Source of the DNA: Chitinophagaceae bacterium
GTDB lineage: Bacteria > Bacteroidota > Bacteroidia > Chitinophagales > Chitinophagaceae
Assembly (NCBI GenBank): GCA_016722465.1
Contig: JADKJC010000002.1
Span: 758,501-822,500 of the forward strand
DNA length: 64,000 bases
Direction of reading: 5' to 3'
The position numbers were made by a program, and so were the translations under genes. Positions 8,609-17,477 of the stretch are shown piece after piece; positions within the stretch are counted from its first letter, which is position 1; every line of letters starts with the position of its first letter. The notes beneath the pieces are model-generated. The model worked only from the letters and a program-made list of their open reading frames with translations. It was not told the DNA's origin and made no database searches.

Positions 8609-9241
8609 TTACAAAACTGCATGCTTCTTCAATGCTTCAAATTTCTTTGCAGTGTTAGCCAGCCGTTCTTTATTAAAACACAGTCTTGCTTTGCCTGTGT
8701 CAGACAGGCCGTTGATGCCTGCCAATCCCTGCAGCATCCACTTGCGGTTTTGGCGGTTACGGGCATGCCAATTAGAGGCTGCGATCTTTTTTTCATGAAA
8801 GATATACCAGTGCGGATGCTTTATAAAATGATAACTGTGCGAAAATGCTGTAATACCTGCCGCCCAATCATACATGGGCTGCAAGGAACTGGCTGTTGCA
8901 GGATCAAGTATAAACCAAACTACACGGCCGTCTTCGTTCACAGGCAGTAAAGGGGCCACATGATAATTCCAGTTTTTCTTCAATCCACCGATGTGCTTTT
9001 TTAGATAACCGCCACCGAATACCCACGCCTTGTAGTGGGGCAACTGCCATGCTTTTAGCAATACACAAACAGCATCAGCTTTTGCTTCACAGCCATTGTG
9101 ACTATCCTGCCAGTTAAACAAGGAATGTTTCTGGAAAAAGGAAAATAATTTTTCTGCATCCCCCTTATCCACCAGCTTGCCCGGTTCAATGGGATCAGAA
9201 AGTGTATGATCAAAAAGTGTAGGAACTAAGTCAGGACTCAT
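8609..9241 (-). CDS. Protein-glutaminase-like (Gln deamidase family) protein
   Basis: The 210-residue protein shows the order expected for the papain-like fold of protein glutaminases: Cys51 in a helix (HNGCEAKADAVCVLLKAW), His94 (NWNYHVAPLLPV) and Asp113 (VWFILDPATA). This matches my memory of the Gln_deamidase_2 group, which deamidates protein glutamine side chains. No signal peptide is seen, although characterised members are secreted as pro-enzymes; a secretion route or intracellular target is therefore open. It is alone, with no obvious partner or immunity gene. Family membership is moderately sure, activity is inferred. Confidence 0.6.
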   Translation of the reverse strand: MSPDLVPTLFDHTLSDPIEPGKLVDKGDAEKLFSFFQKHSLFNWQDSHNGCEAKADAVCVLLKAWQLPHYKAWVFGGGYLKKHIGGLKKNWNYHVAPLLPVNEDGRVVWFILDPATASSLQPMYDWAAGITAFSHSYHFIKHPHWYIFHEKKIAASNWHARNRQNRKWMLQGLAGINGLSDTGKARLCFNKERLANTAKKFEALKKHAVL

Positions 9242-9602
9242 GCAGCGGAAGATAGCTTTTTAAATTAATATGCAACCACCCTTAATGCTGCTGATTTGAA
9301 TAGCTTATTCAAAAAAATCATTTCTACTTAAAGATAGGTTTTGTACGCATCTGCTGCAATGCCGCTACAAAGAAAGGCATTGTAACAAAAGGAATCGTTG
9401 TGCAATAACCAGGGGCCATCATGTTTTTTGAAGTTGTATAATATTCACCCAGGTATAAATTACTTATCCGTTTATTCAAAAAAACAAATACATTGCTGTA
9501 CCATTTACCCCCTTTGCTAACAAAATATCGCAACATCAATTTCAATTGATTGATTTTGCTAATCTACTCCCTGCTGCATTTATCATTTTAAAAAACATCA
9601 GT
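9242..9602. other. Intergenic between divergent genes
   Basis: This 361-base region separates the glutaminase-like gene from the SnoaL-like gene. A 73-codon minus ORF (9324-9545) lies here but lacks coding character. No exact TAnnTTTG box was found close to either start. Confidence 0.4.
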
Positions 9603-9989
9603 ATGTCAAACCAAACAATTGTAAAGGAACTTTATTCTCTTTTTGCCGCCGGTAATGTACCAGCAGCATTAGCCCTGTTTGATCCCGCCATTGAATGGCA
9701 GGAATGTAAAGGCATGCCCTTTGTAAAAGATAACGGTATTTACACCGGTGTAGATGCAGTTGTGGCCAACGTGTTTATGCAACTGCCCGTTTACTTTGAT
9801 GGGTTTAATATTGACATAGCTGAACTACTTGATGCCGGCGAAAAAGTGGTAATGGTGGGCTATTACAGGGGAATAAATAAAGCCACCGGCAATCCCTTTA
9901 AAGCAAATGCCACCCACGTATGGACATTGAAGAACGAAAAACTCGTTCATTTTTTCCAGGCAGTGGATACTGCTGTTATAAACAGTTAA
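9603..9989 (+). CDS. SnoaL/NTF2-like protein
   Basis: The ATG at 9603 (MSNQTIVKELYSLFAAGN) is chosen over one at 9546, because the added residues do not fit the family. The 128-residue product has the NTF2-like cone pattern: N-terminal helices (VKELYSLFAAGNVPAALALF), the D-P-x-I-E-W segment, then strands ending in VWTLKNEKLVHFFQAVDT. SnoaL-like proteins of this type are common stress- or ketosteroid-isomerase-like proteins whose ligands vary. Nothing nearby suggests a pathway. Confidence 0.75.
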   Translation: MSNQTIVKELYSLFAAGNVPAALALFDPAIEWQECKGMPFVKDNGIYTGVDAVVANVFMQLPVYFDGFNIDIAELLDAGEKVVMVGYYRGINKATGNPFKANATHVWTLKNEKLVHFFQAVDTAVINS

Positions 9990-10442
9990 ACCGATTCAGG
10001 GAAAGCGTTCATCATTCTTCCAGGGAATATTATTAAATATTTCGGGTTGCATTGCCAATTGGTACAATAGAGTACAAACACCCTGGTTTTGCTTTCACCT
10101 GCCTTTAAAAATGTTTAAGATAAAAAAGATAACTGGCCGAAGCTGTTTTATCGGAGGTTTGAATAAGAAAGACATTGCTGATTCCCGTCGGTTTCCCTGC
10201 AGTAAAAAATGGGCTCAATAGAAATTGAGCCCGTTTTCAAAATCCAATATCCTATGAAAAACCTTGTTGGTGAAATAACAAATGACGAGCCGGAAAATTT
10301 CATGTATAGTATACAGTAAAATTGGGTAACCCTGTAGAAATAAAATACACAATATGTGTAAGGCTTTGCTGCCAGGGCAACAACAGTATGACGGAATGGC
10401 CTCATGTTTTTAGGTTGATCTTTGCAAAAGAGCAGGTGCTTC
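9990..10442. other. Intergenic with terminator and an 18-bp dispersed repeat
   Basis: These 453 bases separate two convergent genes. A perfect terminator hairpin sits near 10211. At 10283-10300 lies an 18-bp sequence (TGACGAGCCGGAAAATTT) identical to one just after the TIR gene (3818-3835). An 85-codon minus ORF across the region is not credible. Confidence 0.5.
10211..10236. terminator. Rho-independent terminator
   Basis: A perfect 9-bp stem (GGGCTCAAT / ATTGAGCCC) with a 4-nt loop is followed by GTTTT on the plus side and ATTTTTT on the minus side. It can stop both the SnoaL-like transcript and the TauE/SafE transcript, each with an unusually long (over 200 nt) 3' leader. Confidence 0.75.
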
Positions 10443-11195
10443 CTATCGTTTCAAAAAGATCAGAACCGCACCAACCATGGTTAGCACAATCACCACCCGG
10501 CGATAATTGTCATCTTTAATGCGTTTTACAATTTTTAACCCTGCAAAAAAACCGAGCGCCAGTGCCGGCAGCAGCAGCAGATCTGTTTGTAAACTAACAG
10601 CAGTGATATTTTTCCAGTACCATACCTGGAACGGGAGTTTAAATAAATTGATTACCAAAAAGACCCATGCAGCCGTTCCGATAAAATCATTCTTAGGCAT
10701 CCGCATGGCTAAAAAATAAACATTGGCAAAAGCGCCTGCAAGATTACCCAACATGGTAGTAACCCCTGCTGCAATACCGGTAGTACTTACAAACAAAGGA
10801 TGAGTGGGTACTTTTTGCGTATTGCGGAATTCCATTATCAAAATGATCATTACGGTTATCAAAATAATTACGGCCATTAATTTCCTGAACAGAACTTCAT
10901 TCATGTCTTTGCCGGCATATACACCAACTAAAATACCAATCGCCATCCAGGGTATCAGCTTCCAGAAATGCTTCCATTGTGCATGGCGGTTGTAATACAA
11001 TACGGCGGCAATATCAGCTGCACATAACAAGGGCAGTACTATGCCTGTAGAAGCTTTCCCTCCAAATACCAGCGCCATAATGGTTACATTCAGCATATCA
11101 ATGCCCTTAAGCCCTGCTTTGGCAAGCCCAATAATGAATGCACCGAGGAATACTAAAATGATGTTGACAGTGGAGAGGTCAGCCAGTATTTCCAT
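10443..11195 (-). CDS. Sulfite exporter TauE/SafE family permease
   Basis: The 250-residue protein has about eight membrane helices in two halves, with the typical N-terminal half (IILVFLGAFIIGLAKAGLKG) and the repeated motif in the second half (GIAAGVTTMLGNLAGAFANVYFLAMRMPK). Length and motifs match TauE/SafE (formerly DUF81) permeases, which move sulfite, sulfoacetate or other organosulfur anions across the inner membrane. The substrate cannot be told here because no sulfur-metabolism genes are next to it. Confidence 0.85.
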   Translation of the reverse strand: MEILADLSTVNIILVFLGAFIIGLAKAGLKGIDMLNVTIMALVFGGKASTGIVLPLLCAADIAAVLYYNRHAQWKHFWKLIPWMAIGILVGVYAGKDMNEVLFRKLMAVIILITVMIILIMEFRNTQKVPTHPLFVSTTGIAAGVTTMLGNLAGAFANVYFLAMRMPKNDFIGTAAWVFLVINLFKLPFQVWYWKNITAVSLQTDLLLLPALALGFFAGLKIVKRIKDDNYRRVVIVLTMVGAVLIFLKR

Positions 11196-11571
11196 GAATT
11201 TGTAACTATGAGTCTGGAAGATACGGCAAACTATTTTCTTTTAAGCGGTTACTGTATGCTATTGCTTCGGGCTACTTGTTTACGTTAGTATTACCCCTTG
11301 GCGATTATTTTAATTATATTATCAGCATTCTGAGGATTGTAAGCATACAAGATGACCCGGCATTGTCATTTTGCAAAATGGTTAGTGTACAGCTGCGTAA
11401 CATATCAGCAGCCCCATTGCTCACCTGGAAAATACGGCTGTCATCTTACAGAAAAAAATTGCTACCTGCATGGGTGCATCATTGTATATTCCAGCAACAA
11501 AACTTACACAGGTGGGCGCTGTTTTTGAAAACCCAACGCTACCGGGCCCATGCCCTGAGCATAACAATGGG
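11196..11571. other. Intergenic, no supported gene
   Basis: A plus ORF (11276-11647, 123 codons) crosses this 376-base region but overlaps the end of the next gene and reads as low-complexity Leu/Ser sequence. I do not accept it. No terminator or RNA gene is evident. Confidence 0.4.
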
Positions 11572-12069
11572 TCATTCACACAACTTGATGCTGTCTGTAC
11601 TCTTATTGCTTAGCTGCAGTTTATTAATATTGCCGGCTTTATCGTAATATAAAATAAGGATCCCGAACTTTGTAGTAAAAGCATCCCAGGCTGGGTCTTT
11701 AATTTTAGGGTTACCCAATAATTTAAACAACCCGGTCCTGTTGGTTCCCAGCAAAGCCGGGATCAGTTTGCCTTTAAATTTTTCATTTATTTCAATGTAA
11801 TTCCGCTCTGTAAAAAAACTAATGCCCTTATCCTTATAAAAAACTCCACCGCAACCAGCACCACCTGTTTCCTCTACCACATCGGTAAAACAGGGAAAAA
11901 CTTTTTTTACTTCTCCTGCAGTTGATCTGCAATCGAGTTTTTCATTGATGGTACCCTCCAGTACATCTACAGTAAAAACGGGGCAAACAGGTGTTGTTGT
12001 AAGTTGTGCATAGACAGACTGCATACTTAAAGAAACTGCTAGCATTATCAAAATTGTTCTCACTTTCAT
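11572..12069 (-). CDS. Secreted hypothetical protein
   Basis: The start at 12069 gives a good signal peptide (MKVRTILIMLAVSLSMQSVYAQ); the longer frame from 12177 would bury it. The mature protein has several Cys (VCPVF, LDCRS, FPCF, AGCGGVFY, LCE at the C-terminus) that could form disulfides in the periplasm. No family is recognised. It has no operon partner on the same strand. Confidence 0.65.
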   Translation of the reverse strand: MKVRTILIMLAVSLSMQSVYAQLTTTPVCPVFTVDVLEGTINEKLDCRSTAGEVKKVFPCFTDVVEETGGAGCGGVFYKDKGISFFTERNYIEINEKFKGKLIPALLGTNRTGLFKLLGNPKIKDPAWDAFTTKFGILILYYDKAGNINKLQLSNKSTDSIKLCE

Positions 12070-12294
12070 TGAATTTAATTGTTGAACTAAATGGTTACTG
12101 CCGGAATAATGACAACAATTTATGAATAAAGCAAATACCCTGCTAAAAATGACCGGCAGTGAAACTGTTCTTTTCAACTATTTAACCCATGGTTATCCTT
12201 CATTAAAATCGTACCGTGGAAAATGCCCCCGAATAGGGTATTGTGCAGGTAAGGCGGCGGGTGTAACTTGAGCCTGTTATTAAAATATCTACTT

Positions 12295-12519
12295 ATGAAA
12301 CTTAACAATCAACTTCAACAGCCTGCAACCCTGCGGCATACTACACCCGACTATAAAAAATGGCTTAAGAACCGGCAGGTAAAAGCGCTGCTTGGTATTA
12401 ACGATGCTTCACTGAAACAATACATCAACCTTGGCCTTATTGAAACCTACCAACCTCACGAAGGGGCCAATCGTTTATACAATCCCGAAGATATACAGCA
12501 GTTCATCAGGAAAAGATAA
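12295..12519 (+). CDS. Small MerR/excisionase-like HTH protein
   Basis: Starting at 12295, the 74-residue protein reads KNRQVKALLGINDASLKQYINLGLIETYQPHEGANRLYNPEDIQQFIRKR. This is a winged helix-turn-helix of the MerR/excisionase type: a helix-turn-helix followed by a wing and Y/N-P-x-D-I. Proteins like this in Bacteroidota bind DNA and are often tied to mobile elements or act as stand-alone regulators. No integrase is nearby. The earlier start at 12268 is less likely. Confidence 0.75.
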   Translation: MKLNNQLQQPATLRHTTPDYKKWLKNRQVKALLGINDASLKQYINLGLIETYQPHEGANRLYNPEDIQQFIRKR

Positions 12520-12544
12520 GACAGCAGCACCAGGTTTGCAGCAA

Positions 12545-12694
12545 TCAGTTATAGTCCTGTACAGCTAAAAAAACATAAGGGTTTACTGAGAATCTCTTTT
12601 CCTTTTTTGCCAGCCCCCTATACTCAAGGTCGATAAAAGCATGCGCTTCGTTCATTTCGAAAAGCTGTAATTGTTGAATGAAATCGCTGTTCAT
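12545..12694 (-). CDS. Very small hypothetical protein (49 aa)
   Basis: The start at 12694 gives MNSDFIQQLQLFEMNEAHAFI...NPYVFLAVQDYN. It is short, soluble and unrecognised. It converges on the HTH gene with a 25-nt gap. Support is only the absence of any other use for the sequence and plausible amino-acid composition. Confidence 0.35.
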   Translation of the reverse strand: MNSDFIQQLQLFEMNEAHAFIDLEYRGLAKKEKRFSVNPYVFLAVQDYN

Positions 12695-12846
12695 GGATAT
12701 TGTTTTTATAGTTATTATTATGACTCCTCTCAGAACCGGTTTGGATATTGTTTGTAATGTAAATGTAGGTAACAAAGAAGCAGGCTGCTATAGTAAGAGT
12801 TTAAATTCCCGTATAGGAATTATTCTATAATACAACCTGAAACAGC

Positions 12847-13611
12847 TTAATAATTACTGAAAATATTGCCGATAATGGCTTTTGAATATTTACCGGCTAT
12901 TTTTTGAATAAAGGATGGAAAGTCAATATGGGATTGCTCGTTCGCCACATCAGAAATAGTACGGATGACCGCAAAAGGAATATCATTTTCGAAACAAACC
13001 TGCGCCACTGCAGCCCCCTCCATTTCCACACATAAAGTAGCAGGGAGTTGCTTAATCAACTGTTTTTTTTGCTGGCTGGTGGCAAAAAACTGGTCGCCGC
13101 TGGCAATATCACCAATAAACAACCGGGGCGATACAATATTAAATGCAAGTAATTCTTCCTTACTGATCAACTGGTGAAGATGGCTGTTCTGTAACAGCGT
13201 AGCTGTAGCTTTTACGGCAATGGCTGATTGTGTTTGATCACAGTCGAAAAAAGTTTTTTCAAGCAGGGGTATTTCATATTGCGGCATTAATGGCCTTGCA
13301 TCCATATCATGCTGTATCATCCGCTTGCCAATAACAATATCGCCGATGTGTAATTGATCATTCACCGCACCTGCCACACCGGTAAAGATGAGTTCAGTAA
13401 TATTGAATTCATGTATTAAAGTAGCCACCGTTGCAGCTGCTGCTACTTTACCCCAGCGTGAGAACACGACTACTGTTTTGATGCCGTTGATGCGGCCGGT
13501 GTAATAGGTACGCATACCCATTGAGGTTTGGGTGCAATCACTCAATAAACTAACCACGCCATTGATCTCTTCAGGCATGGCCCCTATAATGCCGACGATC
13601 TTTTGCTGCAT
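12847..13611 (-). CDS. mtnN: 5'-methylthioadenosine/S-adenosylhomocysteine nucleosidase-like
   Basis: The start MQQKIVGIIGAMPEEI matches the family N-terminus (IGAMxEE); an ATG at 13638 would add nine residues. Family landmarks are present: FTGVAGAVNDQLHIGDIVIG, the VEMEGAAVAQVCFENDIPF substrate block with its ribose-binding Met-Glu pair, and VIRTISDVANE with the catalytic Asp. The enzyme cleaves MTA and SAH to adenine plus thioribose sugars, recycling methionine and removing a methylation inhibitor. At 254 residues it is slightly longer than the E. coli enzyme. It is transcribed alone. Confidence 0.88.
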   Translation of the reverse strand: MQQKIVGIIGAMPEEINGVVSLLSDCTQTSMGMRTYYTGRINGIKTVVVFSRWGKVAAAATVATLIHEFNITELIFTGVAGAVNDQLHIGDIVIGKRMIQHDMDARPLMPQYEIPLLEKTFFDCDQTQSAIAVKATATLLQNSHLHQLISKEELLAFNIVSPRLFIGDIASGDQFFATSQQKKQLIKQLPATLCVEMEGAAVAQVCFENDIPFAVIRTISDVANEQSHIDFPSFIQKIAGKYSKAIIGNIFSNY

Positions 13612-13823
13612 TTGATTGGATGGCTTTACGAATTCCATTTGAATTGCTAAATATAGAAATAATGACGCAAGTGCGCTGTATTTGTCTGCCGATTTTGACA
13701 GCAATTACAGTTCTCCAGATATGAGTTATGGTTCTCCAGATTTACATTACTGTTAGAAAAAGTGAAAGTATTGCAGTATAAATTGCGGCAGCTAATCTTA
13801 TTGCAAAGGCAGGGCAATCAGCA

Positions 13824-14186
13824 TTATTCAATAATTTCAATTACCGGCGAATTGATATGCCTGGTATTTTTTAAGCGTCCTTGCTTAATAATTAAACGGC
13901 CTTCTTTATCATATTCCATCGGCTGGTTTTCTAATCCCTTTTCAATGGCCACCCTGCCCGTAATTTTTATCTTTTTGCCATGTAATTTTTCTGCCTGGGC
14001 ATAATTTATATCAACAACATAACCACCAAGATAGTAGCCGTCCTTTGTTGCTGTATTCTTATTAAACTTTACAGTAAAAGTAACCAGCCCTGAGCTGTCT
14101 CTATTCTTTTCCTTTGCAGTATCTGCCTGCTGAGCCAAAATGTTATTGGTGGCAAGCAAAAGAAGTATTGTAATTATTTTTTTCAT
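13824..14186 (-). CDS. Secreted small protein, OB-fold-like
   Basis: The signal peptide MKKIITILLLLATNNILAQQ is followed by about 100 residues with the strands GYYLGGYVVDINYAQAEKL, GKKIKITGRVAIEKG and GRLIIKQGRLKNTRHINSPVIEIIE. The 'KKIKITGRV' pattern resembles small OB-fold domains, but this is only an impression. It starts 19 nt after the membrane protein upstream, so the two form a two-gene operon. Confidence 0.6.
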   Translation of the reverse strand: MKKIITILLLLATNNILAQQADTAKEKNRDSSGLVTFTVKFNKNTATKDGYYLGGYVVDINYAQAEKLHGKKIKITGRVAIEKGLENQPMEYDKEGRLIIKQGRLKNTRHINSPVIEIIE

Positions 14187-14204
14187 ACAACGCCTGTTTT
14201 AAAC

Positions 14205-14465
14205 TCACAACAGCCGGGGAATCGTTAATAACAACACAAGTGCGATAAAATGAATGACTGCGATACTGATCTGTTGTTGGTTCTTCTTTATCAATGCCTG
14301 GTAAAGACTCCTGAGTAATAATATTGCACAAACAGGAATCAAAAGAAAAAAAGCCAAGAATCCCAGGCCAGGATTGCATGGACCTGAGGGAGCAATTGTT
14401 TCAAGCAAAAAAACACCTGCAATTGCAGCTACATAGAATAATATTGTTGGAAGCAACTTTTTCAT
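14205..14465 (-). CDS. Small multi-TM membrane protein
   Basis: The 86-residue product has three hydrophobic stretches: LLPTILFYVAAIAGVFLLE, GLGFLAFFLLIPVCAILLL and ISIAVIHFIALVLLLTIP. It is not recognised. It is the first gene of a probable pair with the secreted protein downstream. A copy of the TGTACAAG-type repeat lies 66 nt upstream, with a near-match -7 box (TACCATTG). Confidence 0.55.
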   Translation of the reverse strand: MKKLLPTILFYVAAIAGVFLLETIAPSGPCNPGLGFLAFFLLIPVCAILLLRSLYQALIKKNQQQISIAVIHFIALVLLLTIPRLL

Positions 14466-14528
14466 TTCAAAAGACTTTGAAAGTCTGATTGCACAATCTA
14501 CACTTCAATAAAAGTTCCCCAATGGTAT

Positions 14529-14595
14529 ATAGTACAAGTGAGATTATTATTTCTTTTTTAGTAAACCAAATAATCACAGAACAAATTCACAATGA
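14529..14595. repeat. TGTACAAG-type palindromic repeat, copy 1
   Basis: It aligns along its length with 48957-49021: GTACAAG-GTGA, an A+T-rich stem around AGT, and a right end ACAGAACAA-TTC-CAATGA. The stem is degenerate here (GATTATT / AATAATC). A third partial copy is at 36291-36310. Confidence 0.55.
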
Positions 14596-14629
14596 TGTTG
14601 ACCAAAATACCAATGTCGGTATCAAAAAT

Positions 14630-15880
14630 CTACACCAGTTCAATCACCGTGATCTCCGGCAAAATGCCTACCCTGCCGGGATAACCGATAAAACCAAAAC
14701 CACGGTTTACATATAATTTTTGCTTTTCATTTTCATAAAGACCGGCCCATTGCTTGTACATGTACTGAACCGGGCTCCATTTAAACCCGGGTACATCTAC
14801 ACCAAACTGCATTCCATGTGTATGGCCGCTGAGCATGAGGTCAACATCGGGATAATGAGGCTGCACCTGCGCTTCCCAATGGCTGGGATCGTGGCTCATT
14901 AAAATTTTAAAAGGATACGCCTCAGTGTCTTTGTGAGCAAGATCCATACGGCCATGCTTGGGGAACCGTGCTTTGTTGCTCCAGTTTTCAATGCCGAGCA
15001 ATGCAATTTTATCACCGTTGCGTTCCAATGCCACATGCTCGTTCATCAGCAGGCGCCAACCCATGCTGGCATGTGTTTTTTTGAGGTTCTCCAGGTTTTG
15101 CTCTTTGCTTACGCCTTTTTGCGGCCATGGAATATAATCGCCATAATCGTGATTGCCGAGTGTGGAGTACACTCCCATGGGCGCTTTTAACTGACTGAAA
15201 ATTTCCAGGTATTCTTCCATCTCTGTGGCCATATCATTCACCAGATCGCCGGTGAACAATATGATATCAGCCTTTTCTTTCAGAATTTCCTGCACGCCAT
15301 GATGCACCGCTTTGGTATCGGTAAAACTGCCGGAGTGAATATCACTGATCTGTACAATTTTTAATCCCCTGAACCCAGCCGGCAATTTATCAAAGGAAAG
15401 CTGCACCCTGTTTATATGATAATTGTATTTGTTCCTGAAACCATTGATGAGGCTCCCGAATAACGTAGTACCAGCTGCAATACCCAGCCAGCTTAAGAAT
15501 ACAGAACGGGTAATGCCTTCGGTTTGGGTAGTATCCACCTCTTTGGAACTGTAGACTATTTTTAAAACAATCCATTGAAACAGCCTGCGGACATCATCGA
15601 TCAAGATAAAAAAAACCGTAGTAAGCTTAGCCAAAAAAAGCCCAACGATAATGGCGAAAATATAACTCCTCACCACTTTGGGAAAGAAATCGGTTTTATT
15701 AGCCACCAGCACTACAAAAGCAATTAATACGAGCGCTGTAATAGCCCAGTAAGTAGTGTAAACGATGGCTTTGGTTCTGGAAGAGGCCGAAATAGTTACG
15801 GATTTAACTGCCTGGAAAGCATAAGTATCGAGCAATAAAATAATGGCGATGAATATAAAAGCACCCAATGGTGTACGCAT
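14630..15880 (-). CDS. Membrane metallophosphoesterase
   Basis: The N-terminal ~115 residues hold four membrane helices (GAFIFIAIILLLDTYAF, AITALVLIAFVVLVA and others). A calcineurin-like phosphoesterase domain follows: KIVQISDIHSGSF (D-x-H), ILFTGDLVND (GD), YSTLGNHDYGDY (GNHD), ILMSHDPSHW and LMLSGHTHGMQFG (GHTH). All metal ligands are present. It matches the YaeI-like membrane phosphoesterases of Bacteroidota, which act at the membrane on a phosphoester, possibly lipid-linked. Substrate is unknown. Confidence 0.88.
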   Translation of the reverse strand: MRTPLGAFIFIAIILLLDTYAFQAVKSVTISASSRTKAIVYTTYWAITALVLIAFVVLVANKTDFFPKVVRSYIFAIIVGLFLAKLTTVFFILIDDVRRLFQWIVLKIVYSSKEVDTTQTEGITRSVFLSWLGIAAGTTLFGSLINGFRNKYNYHINRVQLSFDKLPAGFRGLKIVQISDIHSGSFTDTKAVHHGVQEILKEKADIILFTGDLVNDMATEMEEYLEIFSQLKAPMGVYSTLGNHDYGDYIPWPQKGVSKEQNLENLKKTHASMGWRLLMNEHVALERNGDKIALLGIENWSNKARFPKHGRMDLAHKDTEAYPFKILMSHDPSHWEAQVQPHYPDVDLMLSGHTHGMQFGVDVPGFKWSPVQYMYKQWAGLYENEKQKLYVNRGFGFIGYPGRVGILPEITVIELV

Positions 15881-15968
15881 ACGGTTTGTCAGTTTGGTGT
15901 TTTAAAAATTGAAGATAAAGGTTTACACAAAAAAGAACCCGTTTTATAAATGTTAAATAACACGCCGG

Positions 15969-16475
15969 TTAATTATACCAGTTTATGAACTGGTCGAGTT
16001 GCTGGTTGATTACGTTGATGGTATTCACATCGGTAAACCTTCCATCTGCATCCATTAGTTTATCTACTACTGATACAGGCAGCAAATTTGGATATACAGT
16101 AACTTTCAGGTAATTCAATACACCGGCAAAATGCTCCATACCTCTTACGTTGCCCGCCTTGCCGGTTGATACTCCCGTAAGCAGGGCTTTTTTATGCCAC
16201 CAGATGGAATGAGACTTACCGGTATCGAAGAGCATTTTCAAAATACCGGGGTAACTGCCGTTGTACTCCGGCACCATAAACAGGAATTTATCCGTTGGGA
16301 TAATGATCTCATTCTCTATTTTTTCGAAATCCTTGTCCCGGGTAAGCAGGTTGAGGCCTTCCAATGAAAGGATCTTCGCTTCAACCCCTTTTTTCTTTAA
16401 GAAACGTTGGTATTCTTTGGCTACCTTAAGGGTATTGCTTCCGTGCCGGTTGGTGCCGGATATGATTGTATACAT
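15969..16475 (-). CDS. NADPH-dependent FMN reductase family protein
   Basis: The 168-residue flavodoxin-like protein starts MYTIISGTNRHGSNTLKVA, with the phosphate-binding loop SGTNRHGSNT, and has FLFMVPEYNGSYPGILKMLFD, the PEYNxSxPGxLK motif of the family. Such enzymes reduce FMN, quinones or azo compounds with NADPH. It is divergent from parA across 199 nt and probably monocistronic. Confidence 0.88.
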   Translation of the reverse strand: MYTIISGTNRHGSNTLKVAKEYQRFLKKKGVEAKILSLEGLNLLTRDKDFEKIENEIIIPTDKFLFMVPEYNGSYPGILKMLFDTGKSHSIWWHKKALLTGVSTGKAGNVRGMEHFAGVLNYLKVTVYPNLLPVSVVDKLMDADGRFTDVNTINVINQQLDQFINWYN

Positions 16476-16545
16476 GCTGCTGTTTTATTTTAAAAAAGTA
16501 TTACAACTGACGGCACTGATTGTTCCCATTATTATGCCGAATGGT

Positions 16546-16553
16546 TAAATTTG
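16546..16553 (+). promoter_or_regulatory. -7 box TAAATTTG, distal parA promoter candidate
   Basis: An exact TAnnTTTG match lies 121 nt upstream of parA. A TTG lies 23 nt before it, slightly wide. Confidence 0.35.
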
Positions 16554-16615
16554 CCACGCTGGCAGCAGGCCGGCCATTGTTGGCATTTTGTGGCTGATAG
16601 TTGGCCTGCAAACAG

Positions 16616-16623
16616 TACCTTTG
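16616..16623 (+). promoter_or_regulatory. -7 box TACCTTTG, proximal parA promoter candidate
   Basis: An exact TAnnTTTG match lies 51 nt upstream of the parA start. A TTTG lies 25 nt before it. Confidence 0.5.
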
Positions 16624-16674
16624 GCGGCATTATAAAATTACCAGTATCAACACCGGCATCAACGTATAATTAAC

Positions 16675-17475
16675 ATGGCAAGAATAATAGGGATCGCTAA
16701 CCAGAAAGGTGGTGTGGGCAAAACAACTACTGCAATTAACCTGGCAGCAAGCCTGGCGGTGCTTGAGTTTAAAACATTGCTGGTGGATGCTGATCCGCAG
16801 GCTAACAGCACTACGGGTGTGGGCTTTGACCTTCACAATGTAACCCAAAGCCTGTACGATTGCATGGTAAATGAAATCCCCGCCAAAGATGTATTACTGA
16901 AAACTGATGTACCTTATCTTGACCTGATACCATCACATATCGACCTGGTGGGTGCCGAAATTGAAATGATTAATTATCCAAACCGGGAAGGAGTATTGAA
17001 AAAAATACTGGAACCCATTGCGGCAGATTATGATTTTATCATCATTGACTGCTCCCCTTCCTTAGGATTGATCACTGTAAATGCGCTGGTAGCTTCGGAC
17101 AGCGTGGTTATACCCGTACAAACAGAGTTTTTTGCACTGGAGGGATTGGGTAAATTATTAAATACCATCAAGATCGTTCAAAGCCGTTTGAACACTGAGT
17201 TACAGATAGAAGGTATTTTAATGACAATGTACGATGGCCGCCTGCGCCTTTGCAACCAGGTGGTAGCTGAAGTAAGGAGGCATTTTGAAGAGATCGTTTT
17301 TAACAGCATGATACATAGAAACACCAGGTTGAGTGAAGCCCCCAGCTTTGGCAAGCCGGTGATATTGTACGATGCAGACAGCAAAGGCGCTGTCAACTAC
17401 CTGAACCTTGCCAAGGAAATTTTACAGAAGAACAACATGACCAAGATAAAGCAGGAAGACAGGGTGATGAATTAA
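16675..17475 (+). CDS. parA: ParA/Soj chromosome partitioning ATPase
   Basis: The deviant Walker A motif (NQKGGVGKTTTAINLAASLA) is at residues about 8-27, followed by LLVDADPQANST and FIIIDCSPSLGLIT (Walker B). The length, 266 aa, is typical. ParA forms ATP-dependent dimers on the nucleoid and moves ParB-parS complexes. parB follows after 111 nt, and the parA-parB-DUF5683-dapB order is conserved in Bacteroidota. No parS site was recognised in the window. Confidence 0.95.
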   Translation: MARIIGIANQKGGVGKTTTAINLAASLAVLEFKTLLVDADPQANSTTGVGFDLHNVTQSLYDCMVNEIPAKDVLLKTDVPYLDLIPSHIDLVGAEIEMINYPNREGVLKKILEPIAADYDFIIIDCSPSLGLITVNALVASDSVVIPVQTEFFALEGLGKLLNTIKIVQSRLNTELQIEGILMTMYDGRLRLCNQVVAEVRRHFEEIVFNSMIHRNTRLSEAPSFGKPVILYDADSKGAVNYLNLAKEILQKNNMTKIKQEDRVMN

Positions 17476-17477
17476 TC

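Noticed and set aside
8591..8950. 119-codon plus ORF opposite the glutaminase-like gene
   Set aside because: It is the antisense shadow of the glutaminase-like gene, which has conserved active-site residues.
9324..9545. 73-codon minus ORF between the glutaminase-like and SnoaL-like genes
   Set aside because: Low-complexity composition, no start signal, no recognisable motif; it would cover the promoter region of the SnoaL-like gene.
10148..10405. 85-codon minus ORF across the terminator at 10211
   Set aside because: It reads through a strong terminator hairpin and an intergenic repeat and has no coding character.
11276..11647. 123-codon plus ORF
   Set aside because: Leu/Ser-rich reading with no motif, and it overlaps the end of a better-supported secreted protein gene on the other strand.
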